Below are positions 16,669-25,300 of a stretch of 46,890 nt of DNA, piece after piece (position 1 is the stretch's first letter; each line of letters begins with the position of its first letter). A program made the position numbers and the translations under genes. Below the pieces are notes generated by a model. That model did no database searches and was not told the DNA's origin. It saw nothing but the letters and a program-made list of their open reading frames with translations. Source of the stretch: an uncultured Bacteroidaceae bacterium (lineage in GTDB: Bacteria > Bacteroidota > Bacteroidia > Bacteroidales > Bacteroidaceae); assembly GCA_934426255.1 (NCBI GenBank), contig CAKRYD010000019.1, forward strand, positions 1 through 46,890, written 5' to 3'.

Positions 16669-17463
16669 CTAATATAAATTCCCCTCTACTTTTTCTATTT
16701 CATCGAACGATGACATAATATCAGCTTTTCCATGATGAACAGCTATTGTATGTTCAAAATGCGCCGCTGGCTTGCCATCACGAGTCACTACAGTCCATCC
16801 ATCATTAAGCAAAGTAATTTCACGATTGCCCATTGTTATCATTGGCTCAATTGCTATACATAAGCCATTTTTTATCAGCATACCATTTCCTCGATGGCCA
16901 TAATTGGGAACCATAGGATCTTCATGCATTTCACGACCAATGCCATGGCCTGCAAGTTCTCTTACGACTCCGTATCCTGATCTTTCACAATGTAACTGAA
17001 CAGCATATCCAATATCTCCGATCCGATGTCCAGCGATAGCTTCTTTGATACCTAAGAATAAACTCTCCTTTGTGACCCTAAGTAAATTTTTCTTTTCAAG
17101 AGAGACATCGCCTACACAAAATGTATAGCAAGAATCACCATTGAAGCCATTTAAAAGGGTCCCACAATCTACTGAAACAATATCGCCATCATTCAAAGGA
17201 ATATCAGATGGTATTCCGTGTACAACTTGCTCATTAACGGACGTACATACAGAAGCAGGGAAAGGGGCTGAATAAGGACTTGGAACTCCCTTAAAAGTCG
17301 GCACAGCACCATGATCTCTTATAAAAGTATCAGCCAACGAATCAATTTGACGCGTAGTAATACCCGGCTTGATCAAACGTGCAATCTCGGCTAAAGTCTC
17401 ACTTACTAGCAGATTGGCCTGACGTAGCAGCTCAATTTCCTCTTCAGTCTTTAAATATACCAT
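16669..17463 (-). CDS. map: methionine aminopeptidase, type I
   Basis: Removes the initiator methionine from new proteins; a two-metal enzyme with the pita-bread fold. The 264 residues show the metal and catalytic motifs in order: VHGIPS, SVDCGTLLNGFNGDSC, ELAGHGIGREMHEDP, AIEPMIT and FEHTIAVHHG. There is no SH3-like extension, hence type I. It lies between secY (5 bases) and infA (5 bases), common in Bacteroidota and other phyla where adk has left the cluster. Confidence 0.97.
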   Translation of the reverse strand: MVYLKTEEEIELLRQANLLVSETLAEIARLIKPGITTRQIDSLADTFIRDHGAVPTFKGVPSPYSAPFPASVCTSVNEQVVHGIPSDIPLNDGDIVSVDCGTLLNGFNGDSCYTFCVGDVSLEKKNLLRVTKESLFLGIKEAIAGHRIGDIGYAVQLHCERSGYGVVRELAGHGIGREMHEDPMVPNYGHRGNGMLIKNGLCIAIEPMITMGNREITLLNDGWTVVTRDGKPAAHFEHTIAVHHGKADIMSSFDEIEKVEGNLY

Positions 17464-17468
17464 ACCTT

Positions 17469-18806
17469 TTAATTGGCACTATTTCGTGTCCTTGTTCTGC
17501 CTGCATTCAACAAACCGTCATAATGGCGAACCAAAAGATAGCTTTCAATTTGCTGTAAAGTGTCAAGAACCACACCAACCAGAATTAGCAATGAAGTTCC
17601 ACCGAAAAATTGGGCGAATGATTGGTTAATACCAAACAACTTGGCAAATGCAGGCATTATTGCAATAAAAGCAATAAACAAAGCTCCTGGCAAAGTTATA
17701 CGCGACATCACATTATCCAAATAATCAGCAGTATTCTTTCCTGGTTTTATACCTGGAATAAATCCATTGTTACGTTTCAACTCCTCGGACATTTGAACGG
17801 GATTTAAAGTTATTGCAGTATAAAAATAGGTAAACGCTACAATTAGAATAACAAATACCACATTATAAAGCAAGCTGTTCACATCCATAAAGCTATGCAA
17901 TATATAGCCACCGCCATCCTTAGTCCCGTAATTAGCCATCGTCAACGGAATAAACATCAATGCTTGCGCAAAAATAATTGGCATAACATTAGCAGCAAAT
18001 AACTTCACAGGAATATACTGTCGTACACCATTATATTGACGATTATTAATGACGCGTTTAGCATATTGTACTGGAATTTTCCTTGTCGCTTGAACCAGCA
18101 CTATCGAGGCTGCTATGACTAATAGCAAAGCAATTATCTCAAATAAAAATTTGATAAGACCACCAGCTCCCGGTGAAGTAAGCGCAGTTACAGCTTCTTG
18201 CATCAACGCTTGCGGTAAACGCGCGATGATACCAACCATAATAATCAATGAGATTCCATTACCGACGCCTTTATCTGTTATACGCTCACCTAACCAAAGA
18301 ATGAACATACTTCCAGCAGCAAGAATTAAAGTTGAGCTCACTAAAAACCATCCCCAATTCAATGACGGATTAATAGCCATCGCAGCCTGCCCCTTTAAAT
18401 TAATTAGGTACATCGGGGCTTGGAACAGTAATATTCCAATTGTTAGGTAACGAGTCAACTGATTTATCTTACGACGACCACTTTCACCTTCACGCTGCAT
18501 TTTTTGGAAATAAGGCACAGCTACAGCCAACAATTGCATTACGATTGAAGCTGAAATATAGGGCATGATACCCAAAGCGAAAATAGAAGCATTGGAGAAC
18601 GCACCACCAGAAAACATATTCAACAGTGACATAAGACCAGTACTCGTTTGCTCTTGCAATTTAGACAATTGTTCAGGATCAATTCCTGGTAAAACCACGA
18701 ACGATCCCAAACGATAAATTGCGACAAACAGGACTGTAATCAGAAGACGTTTTTTCAAATCCTCTATCCGCCAAATATTCTTTAAGGTTTCAATGAACTT
18801 TTTCAT
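17469..18806 (-). CDS. secY: protein translocase subunit SecY
   Basis: Core channel of the Sec translocon in the inner membrane, moving unfolded proteins outward with SecA or laterally into the membrane. The 445 residues hold about ten hydrophobic helices. Signature parts are VLPGIDPEQL and NMFSGGAFSNASIFALGIMPYISASIVMQLL near the N-terminus, WLGERITDKGVGNGIS, and IKPGKNTADYLDNVMSRITLPGALFI before the last helices. It is 1 base after rplO, the typical spc-operon position. Confidence 0.98.
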   Translation of the reverse strand: MKKFIETLKNIWRIEDLKKRLLITVLFVAIYRLGSFVVLPGIDPEQLSKLQEQTSTGLMSLLNMFSGGAFSNASIFALGIMPYISASIVMQLLAVAVPYFQKMQREGESGRRKINQLTRYLTIGILLFQAPMYLINLKGQAAMAINPSLNWGWFLVSSTLILAAGSMFILWLGERITDKGVGNGISLIIMVGIIARLPQALMQEAVTALTSPGAGGLIKFLFEIIALLLVIAASIVLVQATRKIPVQYAKRVINNRQYNGVRQYIPVKLFAANVMPIIFAQALMFIPLTMANYGTKDGGGYILHSFMDVNSLLYNVVFVILIVAFTYFYTAITLNPVQMSEELKRNNGFIPGIKPGKNTADYLDNVMSRITLPGALFIAFIAIMPAFAKLFGINQSFAQFFGGTSLLILVGVVLDTLQQIESYLLVRHYDGLLNAGRTRTRNSAN

Positions 18807-18807
18807 C

Positions 18808-19254
18808 TTAAAGTACAGTTACAGTGCCACCTAATGCAGTAATAGCTTCTTTAGCAGATTTAGAAAAGGCATTCGCCGACACATCTAACTTAATAGACAG
18901 CTTCCCTTCACCTAATACTTTAACCAGATGTTTCTTAGATATAAAACCAGCGTCTATAAGCGTATCAATTGTAATCGTTGTCAAGTTCTTTGTTTCAGCC
19001 AAAGTTTGAAGCAAACCGAGATTAATTGCCTTATATTCGACTCGATTTATATTCTTAAATCCTGATTTCGGAACTCGACGCTGTAATGGCATCTGTCCAC
19101 CTTCAAAACCGATCTTCTTTTTGTAACCAGAACGTGACTTAGCTCCCTTATGGCCACGAGTTGACGTTCCTCCCAAGCCAGAACCAGCACCACGGCCAAT
19201 TCTACGACGCGCATGCGTTGAACCAACTGCAGGTTGTAAATTATGTAATTTCAT
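18808..19254 (-). CDS. rplO: 50S ribosomal protein L15
   Basis: L15 joins 50S assembly late and threads a basic N-terminus into 23S rRNA. The 148 residues begin MKLHNLQPAVGSTHARRRIGRGAGSGLGGTSTRGHKGAKSRSG, the diagnostic Gly/Arg-rich region, and end in a small globular domain (KLSIKLDVSANAFSKSAKEAITALGG). It sits between rpmD and secY. Confidence 0.98.
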   Translation of the reverse strand: MKLHNLQPAVGSTHARRRIGRGAGSGLGGTSTRGHKGAKSRSGYKKKIGFEGGQMPLQRRVPKSGFKNINRVEYKAINLGLLQTLAETKNLTTITIDTLIDAGFISKKHLVKVLGEGKLSIKLDVSANAFSKSAKEAITALGGTVTVL

Positions 19255-19270
19255 TATACTTCCATTTATA

Positions 19271-19447
19271 TTATTCGACGATAGTCACCAAATGATGAAC
19301 TTTCATTATCATGCCACGCAATGAAGGAGAATCTTCATGTTCTACGACATGATTAAGCTTTTTCAATCCTAAGGCATTAAGAGTTAAGCATTGTGTCTTA
19401 GGAGCGCCTATACGGCTCTTAATTTGTTTTATCTTTATAACAGCCAT
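19271..19447 (-). CDS. rpmD: 50S ribosomal protein L30
   Basis: A 58-residue protein found by translating the gap between rpsE and rplO: it begins MAVIKIKQIKSRIGAPKTQC and ends MIMKVHHLVTIVE. The family features are the K-x-x-S-x-I-G-x-x-x-x-Q turn, the L-x-x-L-G-L-x-K-L-N helix, and the H-x-x-E-x-x-D-x-P-x-x-R-G-M-I segment. It lies 3 bases after rpsE and 16 before rplO. Confidence 0.96.
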   Translation of the reverse strand: MAVIKIKQIKSRIGAPKTQCLTLNALGLKKLNHVVEHEDSPSLRGMIMKVHHLVTIVE

Positions 19448-19450
19448 AAT

Positions 19451-19957
19451 TTAACCTCTAAAAACTTTCTCAAGACTAACATTACGATTCTCAGCTACCA
19501 TTCTGGCATCACGCAATTTTAATAACGCTGCGACTGTAGCTTTAACCAAATTATGAGGATTTGAAGAACCTTTAGATTTAGCCAAAACGTCCTTCACACC
19601 TACACTCTCCAATACCGCACGCATTGCACCACCAGCGACCAGACCTGTACCGGGAGCAGCTGGGCGAAGTAGTACTTCAGCGCCTCCGAATTTTGCATTT
19701 TGCTCATGTGGAATAGTTCCCCTCAACAAGGATACTTTTACTAAGTTCTTTTTGGCCATTTCTACGCCTTTAGCAATTGCGGCAGACACTTCGCCTGCCT
19801 TTCCCAAGCCATAACCTATAACACCCTTACCATCACCAACAACTACAATTGCTGCAAAAGTAAAAGTCCTACCTCCTTTTGTTACTTTAACTACACGATT
19901 AAGAGCAACCAGTTTATCAGTGAGCTCTTCAGCGTTTACATTTATTCTGTTTGCCAT
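19451..19957 (-). CDS. rpsE: 30S ribosomal protein S5
   Basis: S5 helps shape the mRNA entry channel and affects decoding accuracy. The double-stranded-RNA-binding fold (about residues 10-75) shows RVVKVTKGGRTFTFAAIVVVGDGKGVIGYGLGKAGEV, and the C-terminal domain AAPGTGLVAGGAMRAVLESVGVKDVLAKSKGSSNPHNLVKA. The frame opens two codons earlier at 19963, directly abutting rplR; the inner Met (MANRIN) looks like the natural start but either is possible. Confidence 0.96.
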   Translation of the reverse strand: MANRINVNAEELTDKLVALNRVVKVTKGGRTFTFAAIVVVGDGKGVIGYGLGKAGEVSAAIAKGVEMAKKNLVKVSLLRGTIPHEQNAKFGGAEVLLRPAAPGTGLVAGGAMRAVLESVGVKDVLAKSKGSSNPHNLVKATVAALLKLRDARMVAENRNVSLEKVFRG

Positions 19958-19963
19958 AATCAT

Positions 19964-20305
19964 TTAAAATTTAAGTCCGCCCTTACGTGCGCCATTAGCC
20001 AACTCCTGTATTCTACCATGATATAAATAGCCATTTCTATCAAAAACAACACGAGAAATACCTGCTTTCAATGCGACTTCAGCAATTATTTCACCAACTT
20101 TTTCAGCCTGTTGTTTTTTGGGCATTTTATCCAAACCTAATGACGATGCAGACAGAAGCGTACGCCCTTCTTCATCATTAATTATTTGAACATATATCTG
20201 TTTATTACTTCTGAACACGCTCATACGAGGACACGCTGCAGTTCCGGAAATCTTATTGCGAACACGATATTTAATTCTTTGTCTTCTATCTAATTTACTT
20301 GTCAT
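19964..20305 (-). CDS. rplR: 50S ribosomal protein L18
   Basis: Binds 5S rRNA and fixes it to the 50S central protuberance. The 113 residues include RRQRIKYRVRNKISGTAACPRMSVFRSNKQIYVQIINDEEGRTLLSASS and the end VVFDRNGYLYHGRIQELANGARKGGLKF, which match the family throughout. It lies between rplF (18 bases) and rpsE. Confidence 0.98.
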   Translation of the reverse strand: MTSKLDRRQRIKYRVRNKISGTAACPRMSVFRSNKQIYVQIINDEEGRTLLSASSLGLDKMPKKQQAEKVGEIIAEVALKAGISRVVFDRNGYLYHGRIQELANGARKGGLKF

Positions 20306-20323
20306 GATCTTACATTTTAAAGA

Positions 20324-20893
20324 TTACTTAGCAGCAGCCGTCTTACCAGATTTACGACGAATTACTTCGCCAACATATAAGATACCTTTCCCTTTATATG
20401 GCTCTGGCATACGGAAAGAACGAATCTTAGCACAAACAAGCCCTAAAAGCTGCTTATCACAAGACTCCAACGAAATATAAGGGCGTTTATTTCTCTCTGA
20501 CTTAGTAACCACTGAAATTTCCTTGGGCAATTGAATAAAAATCGGATGCGTATAACCAAGAGAGAATTCTATCAAATTACCTTCATTTGACACACGATAG
20601 CCTACTCCAACTAACTCCAATTCCTTCTTGTAGCCTTCTGAAACACCTACTACCATATTGTGCACCAAAGCTCGGAAAAGTCCATGAAAAGCATGTTTTT
20701 GTTTTTCACTCACTGAATCGTTATTCTCGTCCACATTGAACGTAATAATATTATCATTGATTGAAACTAAAATTGAAGGATGCACAGTCTGGCTCAACTC
20801 ACCCTTCGGTCCTTTAACAGAAACGACATTACCCTGAAGCGTAACAGAAACACCAGCAGGAATGTTAATTGGCAATTTACCTATTCTTGACAT
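20324..20893 (-). CDS. rplF: 50S ribosomal protein L6
   Basis: L6 sits near the factor-binding stalk base and supports EF-G and EF-Tu action. The 189 residues have the two repeated alpha-beta domains. Signatures are MSRIGKLPINIPAGV at the start, VSEGYKKELELVGVGYRVS in the middle, and the C-terminal PEPYKGKGILYVGEVIRRKSGKTA. It lies 18 bases after rpsH. Confidence 0.98.
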   Translation of the reverse strand: MSRIGKLPINIPAGVSVTLQGNVVSVKGPKGELSQTVHPSILVSINDNIITFNVDENNDSVSEKQKHAFHGLFRALVHNMVVGVSEGYKKELELVGVGYRVSNEGNLIEFSLGYTHPIFIQLPKEISVVTKSERNKRPYISLESCDKQLLGLVCAKIRSFRMPEPYKGKGILYVGEVIRRKSGKTAAAK

Positions 20894-20911
20894 TATTGTA
20901 ATCCTCCTTAA

Positions 20912-21307
20912 TTAATAAACAAAACACAAAACCTCTCCACCAATTTTTAATTCGGCAGCTTCTTTATCGGTCATCACACCTTTAGAAGTAGAAATTATCG
21001 CGATGCCTAAGCCATTAATAACTCTGGGCATATCTTTATAGCCAGTATACTTACGCAATCCGGGAGTTGAAATTCTTCTAAGGCATTTAATTGCGCTAGT
21101 TTTGTTTTCAGTATCATACTTCAAGGCTATTTTAATAATACCCTGGCGACCATCATCAATGAATTTAAAATTCAAGATATAGCCTTTATCGAAAAGGATT
21201 TTAGTAATATCCTTTTTTAAATTTGACGCTGGAACCTCGACAACACGATGCTTTGCTTGTATTGCATTACGTACTCGCGTCAAATAATCTGAAATTGGAT
21301 CTGTCAT
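20912..21307 (-). CDS. rpsH: 30S ribosomal protein S8
   Basis: S8 binds the central domain of 16S rRNA and in E. coli represses the spc operon. The 131 residues begin MTDPISDYLTRVRNAIQAKHRVVEVPASNLKKDITKIL and end with the conserved ISTSKGVMTDKEAAELKIGGEVLCFVY. Whether spc autoregulation exists here cannot be seen. It lies 48 bases after rpsN. Confidence 0.98.
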   Translation of the reverse strand: MTDPISDYLTRVRNAIQAKHRVVEVPASNLKKDITKILFDKGYILNFKFIDDGRQGIIKIALKYDTENKTSAIKCLRRISTPGLRKYTGYKDMPRVINGLGIAIISTSKGVMTDKEAAELKIGGEVLCFVY

Positions 21308-21355
21308 ATTTTCTATTGTTTAATTGATCGGGTAAGCCCGACAATATTAAAAAGT

Positions 21356-21658
21356 TTACCAACTTGCTTTTTTTACACCAGGAATCAACCCATTTGACGC
21401 CATTTCGCGAAATTGAATACGAGAAAGGCCAAATTGGCGTAAATAGCCTTTAGGACGACCTGTTATTTTGCACCTGTTATGAAGCCGAATAGGGTTTGCA
21501 TTCTTTGGTATTAACTGCAATTTACGAGCTGCTTCATAGGCTTCAGCAGGATCATTCGACTTATTTACTATTTCCTTAAGAGCGGCACGTTTCTCTGCAT
21601 ACTTTGCTACTAACTTGGCTCTTTTGACTTCACGAGCCTTCATAGATTCTTTTGCCAT
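21356..21658 (-). CDS. rpsN: 30S ribosomal protein S14 (long, zinc-free type)
   Basis: S14 completes the 30S head near the A site. The 100-residue length and the absence of the C-x2-C...C-x2-C zinc knuckle make this the zinc-independent long form. The family end is clear: HNRCKITGRPKGYLRQFGLSRIQFREMASNGLIPGVKKASW. It begins 5 bases after rplE. Confidence 0.98.
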   Translation of the reverse strand: MAKESMKAREVKRAKLVAKYAEKRAALKEIVNKSNDPAEAYEAARKLQLIPKNANPIRLHNRCKITGRPKGYLRQFGLSRIQFREMASNGLIPGVKKASW

Positions 21659-21663
21659 ATCGC

Positions 21664-22218
21664 TTATTTTCTATTTTCTTTAAAAGGTAAGCCAAATTCT
21701 TTCAAGAGTTCAAAGCCCTCCTCATCAGTTAATGCAGAGGTAACAAAAGTGATATTCATACCTTGAATCCGCTCTATCGAATCAATATTGATTTCTGGGA
21801 ATATTATTTGTTCCTCTATACCTAAAGTATAATTACCACGTCCATCAAATTTACCACCAATACCTTTAAAGTCACGAATACGGGGCAATGCTATTCTTAC
21901 CAATTTTTCTAGGAACTCATACATTCTCTCCCTACGAAGAGTAACACGCGCACCAATAGGCATTTTCTTCCTAAGCTTAAAATTAGCCACATCCTTACGA
22001 GAGACTGTAGCCACAGCCTTCTGGCCAGTAATTGCACTCAGCTCAGCAATCGCAACATCAACTATTTTTTTATCAGCAGTAGCTACACCGAGGCCTTGGT
22101 TTATTACTATCTTTTTTAAAACAGGAATCTGCATAGTTGATGAATAATTAAACTTCTTCATCAAAGCAGGAGCTATTCTTTCAGAATACTCTTTTTTTAG
22201 TTCTGCAGTGTTATTCAT
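21664..22218 (-). CDS. rplE: 50S ribosomal protein L5
   Basis: Binds 5S rRNA and contacts the P-site tRNA and S13. The 184 residues include VLKKIVINQGLGVATADKK, KKMPIGARVTLRRERMYEFLEKLVRIALPRIRDFKG and the conserved FDGRGNYTLGIEEQIIFPEI. The start ATG overlaps the end of rplX at 22218, which suggests translational coupling. Confidence 0.98.
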   Translation of the reverse strand: MNNTAELKKEYSERIAPALMKKFNYSSTMQIPVLKKIVINQGLGVATADKKIVDVAIAELSAITGQKAVATVSRKDVANFKLRKKMPIGARVTLRRERMYEFLEKLVRIALPRIRDFKGIGGKFDGRGNYTLGIEEQIIFPEINIDSIERIQGMNITFVTSALTDEEGFELLKEFGLPFKENRK

Positions 22219-22538
22219 TACTTTATCTCCTCTCCAGATTTTTTTGAATAGCGAACCAACTCGCCACTCTCATTCAACTTCCGGCCTATACGAGTAGGTT
22301 TGCCTGTTTTAGGATCAACTACATTCAGATTCGAAATATGAATAGGTGCCTCCTGTTTTACAATTCCACCCTGCGGATGCTTAGCATCAGGCTTACAACT
22401 TTTACTGACCAAATTAACACCCTCAACAATGGCACGCTGCTCATCTACAAAGACTTTCAACACCTTGCCTTTAGAGCCTCTGTTCTCGCCGGAATTCACA
22501 TAAACAGTGTCACCCTTTTTTATATGTAACTTACTCAT
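22218..22538 (-). CDS. rplX: 50S ribosomal protein L24
   Basis: One of the two assembly-initiating 50S proteins, near the tunnel exit. The 106 residues have the KOW motif at the start (HIKKGDTVYVNSGENRGSKGKVLKVFVDEQRAIVEGVN) and a C-terminal half with VVDPKTGKPTRIGRKLNESGELVRYSKKSGE. It overlaps rplE by one base. Confidence 0.98.
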   Translation of the reverse strand: MSKLHIKKGDTVYVNSGENRGSKGKVLKVFVDEQRAIVEGVNLVSKSCKPDAKHPQGGIVKQEAPIHISNLNVVDPKTGKPTRIGRKLNESGELVRYSKKSGEEIK

Positions 22539-22556
22539 TTGTTAATACGAAATAAA

Positions 22557-22922
22557 TTATAGAACTTCAGGTGCTAACGAAACGACCTTCATATTGACAG
22601 CACGCAATTCACGAGCAACAGGACCAAAAATACGGCTTCCTCGCAATTCATTAGCTCCAGTCAAAAGAACACATGCATTATCATCAAAACGAATATAAGA
22701 ACCATCCGCACGACGGATTTCCTTTTTTGTTCTTACAATTAGCGCCTTAGATACTGCACCTTTTTTTATATCACTCGAAGGGATTACGTTCTTTACAGAC
22801 ACGACTATTATATCCCCCACAGAAGCATAACGCCTTTTAGTTCCGCCTAAAACACGTATGCAGAGAGCTTCACGAGCTCCGCTATTGTCTGCTACGGTTA
22901 ATCTAGTTTCTGCTTGTATCAT
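22557..22922 (-). CDS. rplN: 50S ribosomal protein L14
   Basis: L14 forms an intersubunit bridge and is the landing site of silencing factor RsfS. The 121 residues include MIQAETRLTVADNSGAREALCIRVLGG, the KGAVSKALIVRTKKEIRRADGSYIRFDDNACVLL core, and the end GPVARELRAVNMKVVSLAPEVL. It lies 2 bases after rpsQ. Confidence 0.98.
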   Translation of the reverse strand: MIQAETRLTVADNSGAREALCIRVLGGTKRRYASVGDIIVVSVKNVIPSSDIKKGAVSKALIVRTKKEIRRADGSYIRFDDNACVLLTGANELRGSRIFGPVARELRAVNMKVVSLAPEVL

Positions 22923-22924
22923 GA

Positions 22925-23182
22925 TTACTTAGCTCTTTCAACTATTTTTACTACTCTCCATCTCTTAGTCTTGCTCAAAGGACGAGTTTCCATCAGAAGC
23001 ACTGAATCACCGGGGTTACATTCATTGTTTTCGTCATGAGCATGATACTTCTTTGTTTTTGAAACAAATTTTCCATATATCGGGTGCTTCTCCTTGAAAA
23101 TTGCAGCAACGACAACTGTTTTATCCATCTTATTGCTTACTACAACACCCTGTCTTGTCTTTCTTAAATTTCTTTCTTCCAT
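22925..23182 (-). CDS. rpsQ: 30S ribosomal protein S17
   Basis: A primary 16S rRNA-binding OB-fold protein of the 30S body. The 85 residues show NLRKTRQGVVVSNKMDKTVVVAAIFKEKHPIYGKFVSKTKKYHAHDENN and the closing METRPLSKTKRWRVVKIVERAK, all typical. It lies 13 bases after rpmC. Confidence 0.98.
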   Translation of the reverse strand: MEERNLRKTRQGVVVSNKMDKTVVVAAIFKEKHPIYGKFVSKTKKYHAHDENNECNPGDSVLLMETRPLSKTKRWRVVKIVERAK

Positions 23183-23195
23183 TAGAACAAGTCAA

Positions 23196-23390
23196 TTATT
23201 TATTGAGTTCTCGTTGACGTAACACCGTCTTCATACGGGCAATATCACGACGCGCAATCTTAATCTTTGAAGAATCCGTCAAAGGAGATACAGAATGATT
23301 TAATACCATCTGCTCATAATTTGACTTTTCAGTTGCAAGTCTTTCTTGCAATTCATTCGTAGGAATCTGTTTAATCTCAGCTATCTTCAT
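23196..23390 (-). CDS. rpmC: 50S ribosomal protein L29
   Basis: A small helical-hairpin protein at the tunnel exit that serves as docking site for trigger factor and SRP. The product begins MKIAEIKQIPTNELQERLAT and ends RRDIARMKTVLRQRELNK. The frame also has a Met at 23396 that would overlap the rplP stop by 4 bases (MIMKIAEI); the inner Met, 2 bases after that stop, gives the usual N-terminus. Confidence 0.95.
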   Translation of the reverse strand: MKIAEIKQIPTNELQERLATEKSNYEQMVLNHSVSPLTDSSKIKIARRDIARMKTVLRQRELNK

Positions 23391-23392
23391 AA

Positions 23393-23818
23393 TCAAGCAT
23401 TTTTATCGTAATCACGTCTAACCACAAATTTAGTAGTAACTGGAAGCTTTTGCGCTGCCAAGCGTAAAGCTTCTTTTGCAACGTCATATGATACACCTTC
23501 TACTTCGAAAAGGATACGTCCCGGTGTCACAGGAACAACAAAGCCAACAGGATCACCCTTACCCTTACCCATACGTACATCAGCAGGTTTTTTGGTGATA
23601 GGTTTATCCGGGAAAACACGAATCCAAATTTGTCCCTCACGTTGCATATACCTAGTAACAGCAACACGCGCAGCTTCAAGCTGCCGACTGTTCAGCCATT
23701 CAGTTTCAAGACTCTTGATGCCGAAACTACCAAAAGCCAACTGATTTCCTCGCTGAGCATTACCTTTGCTACGCCCTTTTTGAGGCCTCCTGTATTTTGT
23801 TCTTTTAGGTTGTAACAT
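23393..23818 (-). CDS. rplP: 50S ribosomal protein L16
   Basis: L16 sits by the A-site tRNA elbow and is needed for late 50S maturation. The 141 residues begin MLQPKRTKYRRPQKGRSKGNAQRGNQLAFGSFG, with the core RYMQREGQIWIRVFPDKPITKKPADVRMGKGKGDP. The arginine-rich turn hydroxylated in some bacteria by YcfD lies in this region. It lies 11 bases after rpsC. Confidence 0.98.
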   Translation of the reverse strand: MLQPKRTKYRRPQKGRSKGNAQRGNQLAFGSFGIKSLETEWLNSRQLEAARVAVTRYMQREGQIWIRVFPDKPITKKPADVRMGKGKGDPVGFVVPVTPGRILFEVEGVSYDVAKEALRLAAQKLPVTTKFVVRRDYDKNA

Positions 23819-23829
23819 TTTTAACTCGT

Positions 23830-24576
23830 TTATCGGTTATTGTTTCTTCTGCGACGTGGTTTGGAGTCTCTGTCGCTTCTTCCACGATTATTTGCACCAA
23901 ATCCGCGGCTCTTATCATTCTGCTGTGCAAAATTTGGCATTAAATCTTTTTTGCCATATACTTCTCCACGGCAAATCCAAACTTTAATCCCCAACAAACC
24001 AACTTTAGTCAAGGCTTCAGTTTGGCAATAATCTATATCTGCTCGGAATGTATGCAACGGCGTACGGCCTTCCTTATACATCTCGTTACGAGCCATCTCA
24101 GCTCCATTAAGGCGACCTGCAATTTGGATCTTAATACCCTCTGCGCCCATGCGCATAGTATTTGATATTGCCATTTTTATAGCTCTCCTGTATGCAACAA
24201 GTCCTTCAATTTGACGAGCAATACTTTTCGCAACTATTTGTGCATCCAATTCAGGCTTTCTAACTTCAAAAATATTCAATTGAATATCCTTGTCTGTTAT
24301 TTGCTTAAGCTCTTCTTTAAGTTTATCAACTTCTTGACCTCCCTTACCTATAATTACACCAGGACGGGAAGAGCAAATTGTAATTGTAACCAGTTTAAGC
24401 GTACGCTCAATAACTATTTTGGAAACGCTAGCTTTTGCTAGACGAGCATTCAAATATTCACGAATCTTATTATCTTCAACAAGAGTATCGCCAAAATTCT
24501 TGCCGCCATACCAATTAGAATCCCAACCACGAATAATGCCTAATCGGTTTGCTATCGGATTTATTTTTTGTCCCAT
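23830..24576 (-). CDS. rpsC: 30S ribosomal protein S3
   Basis: S3 lines the mRNA entry tunnel. The 248 residues contain the KH type-2 RNA-binding domain (about 40-110) with the loop IGKGGQEVDKL, then the S3 C-terminal domain (AEMARNEMYKEGRTPLHTFRADIDYCQTEA). A basic, Asn/Arg-rich tail follows (GFGANNRGRSDRDSKPRRRRNNNR) of about 35 residues, longer than in E. coli. It lies 9 bases after rplV. Confidence 0.98.
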   Translation of the reverse strand: MGQKINPIANRLGIIRGWDSNWYGGKNFGDTLVEDNKIREYLNARLAKASVSKIVIERTLKLVTITICSSRPGVIIGKGGQEVDKLKEELKQITDKDIQLNIFEVRKPELDAQIVAKSIARQIEGLVAYRRAIKMAISNTMRMGAEGIKIQIAGRLNGAEMARNEMYKEGRTPLHTFRADIDYCQTEALTKVGLLGIKVWICRGEVYGKKDLMPNFAQQNDKSRGFGANNRGRSDRDSKPRRRRNNNR

Positions 24577-24585
24577 ACTTATACT

Positions 24586-24981
24586 TTAATCATTTAAAGA
24601 ACCCACATGCAACGTTACATGGTTTGAACGCTTGCGAATTCGATAACCTCTACCTTGAGGTGCCGGTCTCATTCTTTTTAAGGTAGCACCGTCATTAACA
24701 TAAGCCTTAGTGACGAATAATTCGCCCTCATCAGCTTTTCTATCATTCTTTTGTTCCCAATTCGCTACCGCTGAACGTAGCAACTTTTCCAATGGAACTG
24801 ATGCTGCTTTTTTTGAGAACCTCAAAGTACCTAAAGCACGGCCTACCTCCATACCACGTATCAAATCCACAACATAGCGCATCTTGCGTGGAGAAGACGG
24901 GACATTCTGCAAAGATGCAAAATACTGGGTTTTCTGGGCTTCTTTTCGTTCTTTAGCCGCTAATCTTTTTCTTTTTCCCAT
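24586..24981 (-). CDS. rplV: 50S ribosomal protein L22
   Basis: L22 extends a beta-hairpin into the nascent-peptide tunnel, a site of macrolide resistance changes. The 131 residues start with a basic extension of about 20 residues (MGKRKRLAAKERKEAQKTQY) before the usual VPSSPRKMRYVVDLIRGM. The hairpin region AYVNDGATLKRMRPAPQGRGYRIRKRSNHVTLHVG is intact. It lies 36 bases after rpsS. Confidence 0.97.
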   Translation of the reverse strand: MGKRKRLAAKERKEAQKTQYFASLQNVPSSPRKMRYVVDLIRGMEVGRALGTLRFSKKAASVPLEKLLRSAVANWEQKNDRKADEGELFVTKAYVNDGATLKRMRPAPQGRGYRIRKRSNHVTLHVGSLND

Positions 24982-25017
24982 TTATTTCTTTCTTTTAATT
25001 ACTGCATTAAATGCCCA

Positions 25018-25281
25018 TTATCTGTTACCAGCATGGCCACCGAACTTTCTTGTAGGAGCGAATTCTCCCAACTTATGTCCAACCATATTTTCAGTAACAT
25101 AAACAGGTATAAATTTATTACCATTATGGACTGCAATTGTATGACCAACGAAATCAGGAGATATCATTGAAGCCCGAGCCCAAGTCTTAACGACGTTCTT
25201 TTTACCGCTCTCATTCATCGATAGTATTTTTTTCTCTAACGAGACAGCAATATATGGACCTTTTTTTAACGAACGACTCAT
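25018..25281 (-). CDS. rpsS: 30S ribosomal protein S19
   Basis: S19 in the 30S head bridges to the 50S subunit with S13. The 87 residues have the full pattern: MSRSLKKGPYIAVSLEKKI, KTWARASMISPDFVGHTIAVHNGNKFIPVYVTENMVGHKLGEFAPTRKFGGHAG. It lies 19 bases after rplB. Confidence 0.98.
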   Translation of the reverse strand: MSRSLKKGPYIAVSLEKKILSMNESGKKNVVKTWARASMISPDFVGHTIAVHNGNKFIPVYVTENMVGHKLGEFAPTRKFGGHAGNR

Positions 25282-25300
25282 AATCTACTAAATTAACGTG

